The notes: a model not told the origin generated them from the sequence alone. Counted from the stretch's first letter, positions 10,601-23,946 are shown. The stretch is 64,000 nucleotides of DNA from Hydractinia symbiolongicarpus (GCF_029227915.1 NC_079879.1:22398501-22462500); one strand, 5' to 3'. Numbers and translations: made by a program.

Positions 10601-13600
10601 TTATTATTTTAAAATATACGCGAACTAAAAGTCCCCAACCCGCATATGCAACATGGTCTACCTGCACTTAAATGTTTAACCTGAATTCAACGCTTGATCA
10701 CTGGTGACTGGATTAAAAACGATAGGTGAACATTTTCAAAAATAACGGTGCACGATGGACAAAACTTTAAACAATAGTCACATAACCACATAACGTTGCT
10801 AGAAATCATGATTAAATCTTATTTGTGTAGATTTGTGTAGAAATTGCTTACATTTTTCAGTAAAACTAGCTATGTTTTACCTGTTATATACTCTCAACTT
10901 TTCAACATCTGATTTGATGGCGTTAAAATGCAGAGATCTACCATTTTATATTTCGGCGCAAAAATGCCGGGAAATAAAATAAGCGAAATGTTAAAGAATA
11001 TGGTGTTCAATAATAAAACGATATTCAATACACCTATAGTATCTTCCTCGGCGCAAATAAACATATATGCTCGTATTTATTAGGTCTCATAATCATTTTT
11101 AATCTAATTGGTCCATCTCTACAATCGAAGTATTTCTTTGCTTCAAAATGAAAATTTTTTTGCAACATTTTATGAATTTCGCTTAGTTTTAATGGCGTTT
11201 TTATCCAGGTTTATCTATAAGAATATGATAATAAAAATAGTATCCAAACATTAGAGAGTCTCCGTCTGACGACAATACAACAAAAATGAGCAAAGAACAA
11301 GAAAAAATTACGTCAAATAACCATGGATAGCAAAAAACCCAAAAATTAAAAAACTTCGAAAATTACCTACGTTTCTTGAAACTGTGTTTTCAATAACCTA
11401 TGTGTTGATTCTTTACAACCTTATGAAAGACCAACTTTGTTTCAAGACGTCGTCTGGTATTCAAAAAAAGAACAAAATATCCTTGTGACGAGTTTGGTCT
11501 TGTGCACAACTTTGTTCCCAAGCCAATTATTTTTCGCAGACTTATATTTGAGTCATATAGAGTAAGCCTAAAAAGAACGTAACAAAAAAGAAAGGAAAAA
11601 AAAACTCCTTAACATCATTCTATAATTCTTATCACCTTTTGTGGCTCCTTATATCCATAAAAGGGGAGTATTTTTTTCAACGAGTATTTCATCATTTCGG
11701 CTAGTTAATATTACGCAAGACAATTGGATAAGTGAAACGGTTGTCTTGCTTTCAAAAAAATCTTTCGCAATATAATTAATCATATCTTCTTGCGGTGAAA
11801 AACTATATTTTATCCTGCTTAGTGTAATGTCTGTTAGGTAAAGTATTTAAAATTAATGTTCTTTGGACTATATAAAATTATATATTTACAAAATATGTGA
11901 CCAGAGGTGTGAGAGTAAGCAAAAGAGGCAACTTGTAACTGAGGCTCAACAATCACATCCCCAGAGCTTGCAACCTCGTTTCCATTGCTTCTATTTTGTT
12001 TTGTGATATTAAAAAAGTAGCACTGTGAACGCCCCTAAAAACTCACTTGTCCGTGAAATAAAGTGTTTATTTTTTTACTTTTTATAGACAATCTTTTTTT
12101 GCACCCTTGTAATAGGGTCTGTAATTTCACAAAATATTTTTGTTCAAGTTCTGTCAACACTTTTTGGTCATTGTTTTTTCGAAAGTAAAGCACTGTTATA
12201 TTGAAGCTTCCATAATAAGCTATGTTCTCTAAAAAGTGTTTGCAATGGTAGTACATTCTGTTTTTAATCAAAAGGTTGATGAATCTATTCCCAATGCTGG
12301 GTGTACTTCAAGTGTATTTATATGAGGCGAGATAAACAAAAGTTAAAAACCAACGCGACAAGTGATTCACCTTTATATAAACTGCTCCATAGTCTTGTCG
12401 GCCAATATCAGCACGTCTGTTTGTAAGGAAGCAAGCTAGTGTTGTAACTTCACAGTCGAACGGAGGTTAACAAGAGGGATAAACTTTTCTGCTTGACTAC
12501 TTAAAATGTAGAATACATAGTGTTTTTTCAACTTTTGAAAAGTCTGGAAAAAGGTGATTTTTAATTAAAAGCTTCCACCCCTAGTTCTTTGTGTTGGCAC
12601 GGAACCCGAACCTGTATCTGGTTATATCTTAATACAAAACAAACTAACAGGGCTTGGAATTTAAAACAAAGTTGATTACGTCCAACAACTCTACACTTTT
12701 CTTAATGAGATTTCCCCGAAAAAGGTAGTAACTGTAGTTTTTTTACCTTCGTGCAAATATATATTTTGATTAATTTAGATTCGCGAACATTGCGTGAATT
12801 GTGAATAATATTTTTTCCCAAACTTTATCAAAAATAAACTTATAAGACAAAAAATAAGAAATTCTGTCAGAAAAAACAAGCACATTTGGATAAAAAACAA
12901 CAACATGCGAAAATATATCGCGCAAAAAAATAATTTTATCTACTGTAAAATTTATGGGTGATTTTATATTGGTATTACTCATTAGCAACCTCGTTTCCGA
13001 TGATCTTTTCTTGGTTTTGACATCAGGTAACAAAAAATTTGTTCAATAGGCACAGTTTAGATATTTGAATTCAATATTCAGATATTTGCACTTGAGCCAA
13101 ATTTGTATCCTGAGCACTTTCTTGACTTTTTGATATTCAAGACGGTGCAAAATTCTTTCCTTCTTCATTTCTTCACGCCGTCTCGGACATCACAAAAGTA
13201 AGAACTTGTTTTACTGGAGCTGAACACATCTTTAACCATGTCAAAAATATTTGCATCGAGATTAAACTGATAGATAGACAATTATAACGTAATGGAAGGA
13301 AAAGGTGAAAAGGTAAAGAAACAAAGTTATGCAAAAACTGTGTTTAGTTGTGGTCAATTACTTAAATGGTGCATAGGTTTTGGCCTAAATATCAAATACT
13401 TAACCCTAACACCTGACCTAAAACCAAGTTATTTATCAAAAACCGATGTAAAGACAGTACAAAATTTGTTAAAATTATCAAACTCACATCACTACATACT
13501 TTGTTGATCATTTCTATCAAATGCAGTCAAACAACCTGTTTACGCTGATATCAGCAAAACACATTCACTTATCATAAAAAATATATGTTTATGCCTTACC

Positions 13601-13640
13601 TGCATTGCATAGAGCTTGAATCACTGATTAAATATTGTAT
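7680..13640. other. No supported gene; AT-rich
   Basis: Six kilobases without a coding region I can support. Open frames here are short, lack flanking splice sites in phase, and have no recognisable motif. Minor features: overlapping AATATTAATATT palindromes at about 9610-9645, and a 20-bp direct repeat (ACTGGATTAAAAACGATAGG) near 10570 and 10706. Confidence 0.5.
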
Positions 13641-13641
13641 T

Positions 13642-14087
13642 AGACTAGTCGATGGCCCGTGGAAAAATCCACTTAGGCAGAAGGACAATGGAAAAATAGG
13701 TTGTTTTAGATTTTTTGCTGACGTCAGCAGTGAAATTACAAAAATTTTTGGCGAAATTTAGTTTATTCGTTGCCTGTACTAGGCAGAGGTTAAAACGCTG
13801 ACCAAGAAAATGTAAACGATCATGTCTCTTTGATAAGCGGTTAATGAGATATAAGGGTTTTAAAATATTGCTGACGTCAGCAATGGCCAGTCAAACCCCC
13901 CCAAATTTTTTTTTAGAAATTTGTATGTCTGCTGCCTTCATTGTATAGGTCTTGAAACGCTGATCAAGAAAATGTAATTTACAGAAAAAATTTATAGACG
14001 ATGTTTTATAGACTTTATCAAAGAAATTTTATCCACCTTGCAAAAGTCACAGATAGACAGACAGAACTGGCGTATTATTATATAGAT
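13642..14087 (+). repeat. Dispersed hairpin/CAGA repeat, long copy
   Basis: Starts ACTAGTCGATGGCCCGTGG with a CCGTGG/CCAC hairpin, as in the copy at 3337, and ends with AGACAGACAGA then a TATTATATAGAT terminus. It has a longer body than the other copies, with two GCTGACGTCAGCA palindromes, also seen once in the copy at 50601. Probably the fuller form of the family. Confidence 0.6.
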
Positions 14088-14099
14088 GACGTGCTGCAA

Positions 14100-15110
14100 A
14101 CAAACAAAGCTTCTTCCCTAGCTAATTTTTTAGGAAATTTAACATCAAATAGCAAATAAATCAAAACAAGTATAAAATAATATTATTTTCGTAATTAGTA
14201 CAAAACTTTAAGTTGATTTTTGAGTTGATTACTTTTGTCTACATGGGTGATAAGCTTTACCTTTTTGCTAAAAATCGAAAAAGTTTTTTTTAGTTAACAA
14301 CACAGTTAAAAAAACTGATGTCACCACACTGTCTCCACGCTATTTGACCTTAAATTATAGGTGCAGAGCAAAAGATATATCAATTTAAATAGGACATTGA
14401 ATTGCTGTTTTTTTTGCGTGGTGATGTTTCATTTGTTGATTGCTATTTGAGACATGCATGTTTGAATGACATCAAGGGACAATTATCATATCCAATTTGT
14501 CTGTTACAGACAGACATATGCAATTGTCTTGTTATCATATTATATAAGTAATACTACCTACACTATCTATATATAGAGAGAAAAATGAAGGTTGTGTATG
14601 GTTTGTATAAAATCATACACGCCATACTTTTTCACTTAAACCGTGACCGTATTTTAATAGCTCTTTGGCACATTTCATTGTCTGGAAAATGCATTTTGGA
14701 GTCTTAGAAACTCAAAATGCCGCTCTGAGTAAAGTGGTTCCTGTCGCACAGGCAGTAATAAAGGTGGTCCTCTTTTTTTATAAAACCTTGTGAGTGGAAG
14801 GTAGCCTAACTGCTAGCTTTCTTACAATATATAGCTAGCTGATAAAATATAAAAATATAACTAACTTATTAAATAAGTATAGCCCACATAGCTATAATAG
14901 CCAGTAATATGTATTTGACTAAGGATCTAGCTTACAGCTGGCAACATTACTTAAAAAAAAAACAAAAAAAAACACAACTTACAATATCTTCCTTCCTTCC
15001 TTTTACTTCAGTTTACACTAAATGGCAACGCAACCACTCTTTTATAGGTTGCTTACGGTTGACCAGCTGATGTAAGATAAACGTGACATTCTTCTTTATT
15101 TTGACTTGTG
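14100..15110. other. No supported gene
   Basis: AT-rich, with small hairpins (for example GCATTTTG/CAAAATGC near 14690-14725) and TAGCTAGC-like words near 14810-14900. No coding signal seen. Confidence 0.5.
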
Positions 15111-15117
15111 GGGCAAT

Positions 15118-17130
15118 CACAAAGCCTCTGACTTCTTAACACATTCCTAAGCGGCTATGAAATTGAACGTAAATTCCGCACGAAAGTTCTGCTCCACCCA
15201 AAGTGAGGTGATTGACTAAAGCTGGGCATTCTACTGAGAGTGGGCCAAAAATAATAGTATGTTGAGTCGTTTTCATCAATTTTTGTTATCGACGATGCAC
15301 CGAAATATTTTTATTAGAATTTACTAGATAAGTCTGCAGAAAAATCCATTTCTTAGTCAGAAGATCTGGAAAAAAACTTGCGCATCGATGACGTTAGCAA
15401 AGACCTTTCGATACACAAAAGTCAATAGAGCCAAAAATGTCAACTGATGGGCATTCCGACGTGCGCCGAGTTAGGGTAATTAAGTCATGCAATAGAAGTT
15501 CTATTTCGCAAAGCTAATTCGCTTAAGACCTCTTATACACGATGCAGTGTTCGAAATAAGGACGGGTAATGCTCCAAGGAACAGAAAAAACGTTCGAATT
15601 ATGAAAGTCTACGTGATAAATTTCAGGAAATCCTTTGTTTTGAGCGCAAATGGCCTTACTTACCAGAACAAATATAATAAATTCTCGTATTATTTAAGAG
15701 GATACGATGTGTGTGTATTTGTACTTATTGGTTGATTTTAATTCAGGGTTGGCTCTGATATGGATTTGAATTTTAGGGATTTGCTCCGACACATCGGTTT
15801 GCGTCTAAAGCTTTCGTATGACAGAAACTCATTTTATTAAAACTTGAAGAAAGCTTTTAATTATGCGCAAATTTTGAAAAAAAGTTTTCAATTTTAAAGA
15901 GAAATTTTGTGTGATCAAGCTAAGAAACCTAAAAGAACAAATATTTATAGCTGTAATTATTTTTTCTAAAAACACAACAAAGTTTACGAGCAAGCTATTA
16001 AAAATTTTCACCAAGACAAGAACAAACCAACGAATAAGACATCGCTGCGAAATGGAAAATAAATCAAACAAAAATCTCGTTGCAAAGTATCATCCAAACG
16101 AAAACCATACTAAAAACCTTGCTGTAAGTGTTTTCATGAGAAAAAAAGTTGCGCTAAATTCATTTCACACTATCTAACATTTGCTATGTGGGGTCATGTT
16201 TAACATAAGCTTGTACCACGTGCCAATATAAAACAAGCTGATATTAACGTAATGTATCATGTCATTGAAAAAGGCCTCGGAGGCCAGGATAAACTAAAAA
16301 TCGAGCGCTTTATTCACTGACAACTTTACTATATATTGATATGTATATTTAATATTATTTTAACTTTCTGTATTTTTGATTAAAACACACGGGGCTTGAT
16401 GGTAAGGCAACTTTGCCTTCCTTTTGCTTAGTCCATTTTTTGTAGACATCTAAACAAATCTTAACCAGTAACATTTATATATCAGAGAAATACATACCTA
16501 TCTATCTGAAAAAGAGAAAAATTGCCCTGGGAATTAAGTTTAGTAACTGAAAAGATTGATTGTGCGAGAAAAAAAAAGAAATAAAATTCCTCGGGACAAG
16601 GTCGAGTCTCATATGTAACTTTAAATAACTTGAACCTTCATAATTTGAACATTTTTTTGTCACTCTTAGCATTACCCTTCTTTATTTCGAACACTGCATC
16701 GTGTGTAAGAGGTCTTAAGCGAATTGAATGTCATGAGTTAATTACCCTAACTTGACTCGTGCCGGAATGCCCATCATTTGACATAGCGATCATTAGAATT
16801 AGATATTTCTTGAACCTATCGACTTTTTGTGTATCGACAGGCCAATGCAAGTGACGATACCTTTATCAGCTCACGGATAAGTCCGTGAAGAAACCCACTT
16901 AGTCAGATGAGCTAGTGGATTCTAATAAAAATATTTCGATACATTTTCGATGAAAAAAAATGTAGAAACGATTTATAACTTCCTCTTTATTAGTTTTGCC
17001 CCACTGTTAGTAAAATGCCCGGCTTTTGTCAATCACTTCACTTTGAGTGAAACAAAAAATTTTGTGCGGAATTTGCATTTTATTTCACAATCGCTTAGGA
17101 ATGTGCTAAAAACAAAGAGGTCGATGGCTT
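15118..17130. mobile_element. Non-coding 2-kb element with long inverted arms
   Basis: The left arm (15118 to about 15610) recurs inverted as the right arm (about 16637-17130). Matching words run in opposite order, including TTAGGGTAATTAA, CGCTTAAGACCTCTTA, GAAATATTTTTATTAGAAT and CACATTCCTAAGCG. The arms are diverged by many substitutions and small indels. The 1.0-kb middle has no credible gene. This looks like an old foldback or long-TIR non-autonomous transposon. Exact termini and a target duplication are not resolved. Confidence 0.75.
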
Positions 17131-17139
17131 AGTTATTGT

Positions 17140-18085
17140 ATCCTGACCCATCTTCCAACTCGTCATAGTTTAAACGCGACGGTCCAACTTTAACTTTTTT
17201 TGCCGATTATTGCATTCCATTTTCTAAAACGCGTTACAATAAGAGGATGCAAATGATGCAAATTTTTAGTTTATCATTGTAGTTGAAACAAATTTTTTGC
17301 ATTTTTGTCGATAAGGTAAGTTTTTACTGATAAGGTATTTTGACCTTAATCCATCTAGCTAGAACTTCCTGTTATTGTAAGGGTGCTATCCATCATGAAA
17401 CATGACGAGTATTCGTAATTTTTGCGGATAATTTAAAAGATGTAAAAATTACTTCCCTGCTACTTAAAAAAACAGAATTTCTTTACCAGTCCTTTTAATT
17501 TTTTTTGTGTGGTGAAATAATAACAAAAATGTTCATAAAACGTGAGATGAAGGTTGAAGGAGGCATCTAAAATTGATCCTACGTTTTTTATGAACAAGAT
17601 ATATTTATATGTATTAACAAATTATTTACCTATAAGCAGTCCACAAAACAGCGCCACAGGTGCACGTCATACTTTTACATAACACGTGCGGGACAGTTTA
17701 ATAATTTAGATAGGAATAATGTATTTTGCAAACTTAGGTTTCGGAAAGAAGAATGTGGATTGTGCGACATACAGAGGATACACTGTAAAAATTTTGAACC
17801 TTGATTGTGAGAATGTATGTAAATGTTGTAAAAATGTATGTAAGTTTGCAAAGAAAAGAAACTTTCCTATCACGTTAATTTTGTATATATGTTTTTTTGT
17901 TTAAAAACTCTTTATGACCAAGCTGTCCAAACGCTTGGTCTTATACGAGTTTGGATGGGCGGCTAATATTCAAACACGCCACAGTTTTTTTTAAAAACAA
18001 GCGTCTGATCTTTCAACGCCCTTCTTCAAATTTTAACGGAGAGCGCCCCGTTTCAATGATAGTTCGGCTGGTGTAAAGATGGGAG
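17140..18085. other. No supported gene
   Basis: AT-rich sequence between the inverted-arm element and the left palindrome arm. A frame at 17719-17904 is open but has no motif or splice support. Confidence 0.45.
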
Positions 18086-21000
18086 AGATATATTGGTAAG
18101 TCGTCCACGTATTACTTCCTGAATATAAAGGAGATATAGTATTCAACATGTGTTAGACCTATGTACGTTCCCAAGCCTTGTGGAGATAATGATGTGCTAT
18201 TATCCATAAAGCACAAATGTAGTAGCCTGTAGTAGAGCGTAGTAGAATGTATTTCTCTGTAGTAAAGCGTATTTCTCTGTAGTAGAGTGTAGTAGCCTGT
18301 AGTAGCTTGTAGTAGAGTGTAGTAGCTTGTAGTAGAGTGTAGTAGAGCGTATTTCTCTGTAGTAGAGCGTATTTCTCTGTAGTAAAGCGAATTTCTCTGT
18401 AGTAGAGTGTAGTAGCGTGTAGTAGAGCGTAGTAGAGCGTATTTCTCTGTAGTAGAGTGTAGTAGCCTGTAGTAGCTTGTAGTAGAGCGTAGTAGCGTGT
18501 AGTAGAGCGTAGTAGAATGTATTTCTCTGTAGTAAAGCGTATTTCTCTGTAGTAGAGTGTAGTAGCCTGTAGTAGCTTGTAGTAGAGCGTAGTAGCGTGT
18601 AGTAGAGCGTAGTAGAATGTATTTCTCTGTAGTAAAGCGTATTTCTCTGTAGTAGAGTGTAGTAGCCTGTAGTAGCTTGTAGTAGAGTGTAGTAGCGTGT
18701 AGTAAAGCGTAGTAGAATGTATTTCTCTGTAGTAGAGCGTATTTCTCTGTAGTAGAGTGTAGTAGCGTGTAGTAGAGCGTAGTAGCGTGTAGTAGAGCGT
18801 AGTAGAATGTATTTCTCTGTAGTAAAGCGTATTTCTCTGTAGTAGAGTGTAGTAGCCTGTAGTAGCCTGTAGTAGAGTGTAGTAGCGCGTAGTAGAGCGT
18901 AGTAGAATGTATTTCTCTGTAGTAAAGCGTATTTCTCTGTAGTAGAGTGTAGTAGCGTGTAGTAGAGCGTAGTAGCGTGTAGTAGAGCGTAGTAGAATGT
19001 ATTTCTCTGTAGTAAAGCGTATTTCTCTGTAGTAGAGTGTAGTAGCCTGTAGTAGCTTGTAGTAGAGCGTAGTAGCGTGTAGTAGAGTGTAGTAGAATGT
19101 ATTTCTCTGTAGTAAAGCGTATTTCTCTGTAGTAGAGTGTAGTAGCCTGTAGTAGCTTGTAGTAGAGTGTAGTAGCCTGTAGTAGCTTGTAGTAGAGCGT
19201 AGTAGCGTGTAGTAGAGCGTAGTAGAATGTATTTCTCTGTAGTAAAGCGTATTTCTCTGTAGTAGAGTGTAGTAGCCTGTAGTAGCTTGTAGTAGAGTGT
19301 AGTAGCGTGTAGTAGAGCGTAGTAGAATGTATTTCTCTGTAGTAGAGTGTAGTAGCGTGTAGTAGAGCGTAGTAGAGCGTATTTCTCTGTAGTAGAGTGT
19401 ATTAGCCTGTAGTAGCTTGTAGTAGAGCGTAGTAGCGTGTAGTAGAGCGTAGTAGAATGTATTTCTCTGTAGTAAAGCGTATTTCTCTGTAGTAGAGTGT
19501 AGTAGCCTGTAGTAGCTTGTAGTAGAGTGTAGTAGCGTGTAGTAAAGCGTAGTAGAATGTATTTCTCTGTAGTAGAGCGTATTTCTCTGTAGTAGAGTGT
19601 AGTAGCGTGTAGTAGAGCGTAGTAGCGTGTAGTAGAGCGTAGTAGAATGTATTTCTCTGTAGTAAAGCGTATTTCTCTGTAGTAGAGTGTAGTAGCCTGT
19701 AGTAGCCTGTAGTAGAGTGTAGTAGCGCGTAGTAGAGCGTAGTAGAATGTATTTCTCTGTAGTAAAGCGTATTTCTCTGTAGTAGAGTGTAGTAGCGTGT
19801 AGTAGAGCGTAGTAGCGTGTAGTAGAGCGTAGTAGAATGTATTTCTCTGTAGTAAAGCGTATTTCTCTGTAGTAGAGTGTAGTAGCCTGTAGTAGCTTGT
19901 AGTAGAGCGTAGTAGCGTGTAGTAGAGCGTAGTAGAATGTATTTCTCTGTAGTAAAGCGTATTTCTCTGTAGTAGAGTGTAGTAGCCTGTAGTAGCTTGT
20001 AGTAGAGTGTAGTAGCGTGTAGTAGAGCGTAGTAGAATGTATTTCTCTGTAGTAGAGCGTATTTCTCTGTAGTAGAGTGTAGTAGCCTGTAGTAGCTTGT
20101 AGTAGAGTGTAGTAGCGTGTAGTAGAGCGTAGTAGAATGTATTTCTCTGTAGTAAAGCGTATTTCTCTGTAGTAGAGTGTAGTAGCCTGTAGTAGCCTGT
20201 AGTAGAGTGTAGTAGCGCGTAGTAGAGCGTAGTAGAATGTATTTCTCTGTAGTAAAGCGTATTTCTCTGTAGTAGAGTGTAGTAGCGTGTAGTAGAGCGT
20301 AGTAGCGTGTAGTAGAGCGTAGTAGAATGTATTTCTCTGTAGTAAAGCGTATTTCTCTGTAGTAGCCTGTAGTAGCTTGTAGTAGAGTGTAGTAGCGTGT
20401 AGTAGAGCGTAGTAGAATGTATTTCTCTGTAGTAAAGCGTATTTCTCTGTAGTAGAGTGTAGTAGCGTGTAGTAGAGCGTAGTAGCGTGTAGTAGAGCGT
20501 AGTAGAATGTATTTCTCTGTAGTAAAGCGTATTTCTCTGTAGTAGAGTGTAGTAGCCTGTAGTAGCTTGTAGTAGAGTGTAGTAGCGTGTAGTAGAGCGT
20601 AGTAGAATGTATTTCTCTGTAGTAAAGCGTATTTCTCTGTAGTAGAGTGTAGTAGCGTGTAGTAGAGCGTAGTAGAATGTATTTCTCTGTAGTAAAGCGT
20701 ATTTCTCTGTAGTAGAGTGTAGTAGCCTGTAGTAGCTTGTAGTAGAGTGTAGTAGCGTGTAGTAGCTTGTAGTAGAGTGTAGTAGCTTGTAGTAGAGTGT
20801 AGTAGAGCGTATTTCTCTGTAGTAGAGCGTATTTCTCTGTAGTAGAGTGTAGTAGCGTGTAGTAGAGCGTAGTAGAGCGTATTTCTCTGTAGTAGCCTGT
20901 AGTAGAGCGTAGTAGCTTGTAGTAGAGTGTAGTAGCGTGTAGTAGAGCGTAGTAGAATGTATTTCTCTGTAGTAAAGCGTATTTCTCTGTAGCAGAGTGT

Positions 21001-21625
21001 AGTAGCCTGTAGTAGAGTGTAGTAGCTTGTAGTAAAGTGTAGTAGCTTGTAGTAGAGTGTAGTAGAGCGTAATTCTCTGTAGTAGAATGTATTTCTCTGT
21101 GGTAAAGCGTATTTCTCTGTAGTAGAGTGTAGTAGCCTGTAGTGGAGCGTAGTAGCTTGTAGTAGAGTGTAGTAGGTTGTAGTAGAGTGTAGTAGCTTGT
21201 AGTAGAGTGTAGTAGCCTGTTAAGAAGCGCAGGGGTTTACAGCAGTTAAGCTTCATACAAATAGTTTCAAAAAATATTCTAACTTTTCAGTTAAATTGAA
21301 CTGGGGAAAACGGCGTTCAAGTGACTACCATCGCCATGATGGTCTCGCACTATATACAAACGAAAAATTATCTGGACATCTTCCCACAAAAGATTCTTAT
21401 CAGTACATCAATTGTAGTTGGTAGATAAACAAGCCATGATGGCCGATTTGCCAGTGGTCATCATAATATCAGAGACAAAGAAACAAATTTAGCAGACACG
21501 CCTAAATATTCATTTTCAATTTCACATCTTGTGTTTTACTGCGCTTACCCAACGAGACATGATCAGTTTGTTTGAGTCTAACAGAATACATCACAAGCAA
21601 TGTATGTTCCAAATACCATTAGTAA
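18086..21625 (-). repeat. Left arm of 30-kb inverted repeat
   Basis: The outer flank (18086-18217), decamer array (18218-21220) and inner flank (21221-21625) are the reverse complement, in the same order, of the right arm at 45195-48395. Outer-flank landmarks are GTAAGTCGTCCACGTATTACT and CAAGCCTTGTGGAGATAATG. Inner-flank landmarks are GAGACAAAGAAACAAATTTAGC and AATGAATATTTAGGCG (given as the minus-strand equivalent). The left copy keeps about 150 bp between array and inner flank that the right copy lacks. A third, partial copy of the inner flank at 44658-44860 shows that the sequence is a dispersed family. Confidence 0.85.
18218..21220 (-). repeat. Decamer satellite array, about 300 units
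   Basis: On the minus strand the units are xxCTACTACR or GAGAAATACR, always exactly 10 bp. The register never shifts across 3.0 kb, so no indel has been fixed. About nine unit types occur, and they follow a grammar: GAGAAATACG, CTTTACTACA, GAGAAATACA, TTCTACTACG and CTCTACTACA form a recurring 50-bp block. Variable linkers of 3-6 units separate the blocks. The minus strand is open for 1018 codons only because the unit holds no stop codon in any frame. I treat this as satellite DNA, not a protein gene. Confidence 0.92.
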
Positions 21626-21654
21626 AGGCGAGTGATCAGTATTACGTAAGAGAT

Positions 21655-22015
21655 ACGGTTGTTTCCGTAAATTAGACCCTTGATAAAAATTTAGAAAAAA
21701 GCTCCTGTTTTAGAAGCAATCCATACATCTCAGATTCAGTTGTTTCGGTGGATTGGGCCATTGTTAAGCATTCAGGAAAAAGCTCCTATTTCTAGAAGCA
21801 ATCCATATATCACAGATGCGGTTATTTCGGTAAATTGAGCCATTGATAAACATTCAGGAAAAAGATCCTGTTTCTAGAAGCAATCCGTACATAATAGAAT
21901 TACTTGTTTTGGTGAGCTAGGCCATTGATAAAAATTCAGGAAAATGGTCATGTTTCTAGAAGCAATCTATACATAACAGGTTCAGTTGTTTTGGTGAATT
22001 GGGCCTTTCATAACC
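21655..22015. repeat. Tandem repeat, about 83-bp unit, about 4.3 copies
   Basis: Successive diverged units carry TTCAGGAAAAAGCTCCTGTTT, TCTAGAAGCAATCCATACAT and GTTTCGGTGAATTGGGCCA. Identity between neighbours is about 75-85% by eye. Starts 30 bp past the inner end of the left palindrome arm. Confidence 0.8.
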
Positions 22016-22034
22016 TTTTAGATAATACTTTTTG

Positions 22035-22262
22035 ACATTCAATTTTGGCCGGAATATAAAATTTCAGAACAAAAGTTACCGAATTTGGCGCTTGTCTATG
22101 ATAATATCAGTTAAACGCTCCATGTTTCTCTTCTTTCGTTCAATTTTGACAATATAAAACGAAATTTTAGACCAAAAATCACCGAAGTCGGCACTTGTCT
22201 ATGCCATTATCAATTAAGCGCTCCATGTTTCTCTCGTTTCGCTTAATTTTGGCCGGAAAATG
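22035..22262. repeat. Tandem repeat, about 103-bp unit, about 2.2 copies
   Basis: Units share TCAATTTTGGCCGGAA, GGCGCTTGTCTATG and AACGCTCCATGTTTCTC. Directly follows the 83-bp tandem array but is a different sequence. Confidence 0.75.
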
Positions 22263-22269
22263 AAATGTG

Positions 22270-23140
22270 TCTAAGGTATTGTCACATATACGAACTCTAC
22301 TTGCCTTGTTTCGATGAATTAAGACCTGAATACTTTTGTATATGCCGATTATCTCTTGGTTGAAAAAAACCTTTTTTTGTTTCACAACATTAAAACTTGT
22401 TAACGTATACCGGAACAAAGTTTTCGGCAAATATGTATCACGCCGTCTTTGCTAAGGATTAATCTGTTATGCTTTCGAATATAGAAGAATCCGTTTTTTG
22501 TGAAACAATTGTTAATATATATTGAACGATTGTAGTTTATAGTTGTAGAGTCTTGATGAAATTTAGTGGTGTTTGTGTATTTCACAGACTAAAAGCTACT
22601 TTCTAAAAATATGCTCATGCACTACGAAAGTCAAAACAATTAGCATCCGTGGCATCACAGAATGTTTCACAAAAAGATTGCTACTTCTTTATGAATTGCT
22701 TTTTGTTAATATAGGAAGTTTTTTATATGATTACTTCAAAAATAATATGATCAAGCTTGTGGTCATCCTTTTTAATATATTACATAGGGAATACTATTGA
22801 GACATTCACTTTCCGTTTGATAGCCCATTGTGATTGATTTCAATTTATTTCCACAAATGAGTATGTATAATACAGTGTCACGTATGAGGTGTGCTAGTTT
22901 TACGTATATTATACGTCTTGTATTATTCTAAGAAGCAATTAACTACTTGTTAAAAAGGGAAAAATATATATTCTACAAATAGTTGAAATATAGTATAGAG
23001 CTATTAGTTTTTCTCTTCTTGATTAAAGTAGAATGAAAAGTCCTTGCAGGCTAAAAGATTTCGGAACAAATTCAATTTATTTCATTCCCTTTATAGTTCA
23101 GAAACATACTTTAATGACTTGACACAAGTTGATAATATAA
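22270..23140. other. No supported gene
   Basis: AT-rich; several 60-80 codon open frames on both strands, none with a motif or phase-consistent splice sites. Confidence 0.45.
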
Positions 23141-23142
23141 AT

Positions 23143-23300
23143 TGACTAGTCGTTGATTAGTCGCCCGTCCTTTATATTTACCTGTCGCAGCAAAGTGGAT
23201 AAAAATATATCGCATTTGATATTCGTGTTTCCGCAACATCATTTTCTAACTCAGCGGGGGGTCCGCGCAGAGACAGACATACGACGGCTATTATTATAGA
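23143..23300 (+). repeat. Dispersed hairpin/CAGA repeat, copy 3
   Basis: GACTAGTCGTTGATTAGTCG start, CGTCCTTTAT body and GACAGACATACGACGGCTATT end. Abuts the next copy head to tail, sharing the GACTAGTCGTT junction. Confidence 0.65.
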
Positions 23301-23490
23301 GACTAGTCGTTAGCCCGTGGAAAAATCCACGGGGTCGTCCGTCCTTCATATTAACCCGTTGCAACAAAATGGACAGAAATATATCGCATTTGGTATTGAT
23401 GCGCATTTTAAAAATTCGTGTTTCCGTTACGGGACACGGCTTTCGCGGACACACAGACAGACAGACAGACGACGGCTATTATTAAAGAGA
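23300..23490 (+). repeat. Dispersed hairpin/CAGA repeat, copy 4
   Basis: Best-preserved copy: GACTAGTCGTTAGCCCGTGG, the hairpin CCGTGGAAAAATCCACGG, a GTCCTTCATATTAACCCGTTG-like body, five CAGA units, and the end ACGACGGCTATTATTAAAGA. Direct tandem of copy 3, which suggests nested or serial insertion at the same terminus. Confidence 0.7.
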
Positions 23491-23946
23491 TTACAAACAA
23501 TAGAACATACTGTGTGAAATGAGTGAGAAGGATAAGAAGGAAAACGAAGGAGGAAAAAGCCTGTTTAAACAAGATTTCGGATACGATACGAAATCTTAAA
23601 AAAATATGTAATCCCGGAAAAGAGCTATGATAGTTCAAATAATAAATGCAGACGATAACAGCTACATTATTCCGGGTCACTGTCTGAGCCGGACAGGGCA
23701 ACATGCCTCTCTTCAGGATTAACCTTTTACGCCATTGGTAAGCACTGAAATATAAAAAAAATATCATAGAAAAGCATTTGAGAAACCATATCTAATCCTA
23801 AGTTTTAAAACTGCAAGAGCTGTTGTTAAGATATCCCAATCAGAAGCACACAATAAAGAAAAATCCTGAACATTTGACAAAAACCAAAAAAAAATAAATA
23901 TAAATATAAACTAGCACAATTAGGCAAAAGAAGCATTCAGCATACC

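Noticed and set aside
18200-21256. 1018-codon open frame on the minus strand
   Set aside because: Lies in the decamer array; all three frames are open because the unit has no stop. The start codon is in non-array flank and is not matched in the right arm.
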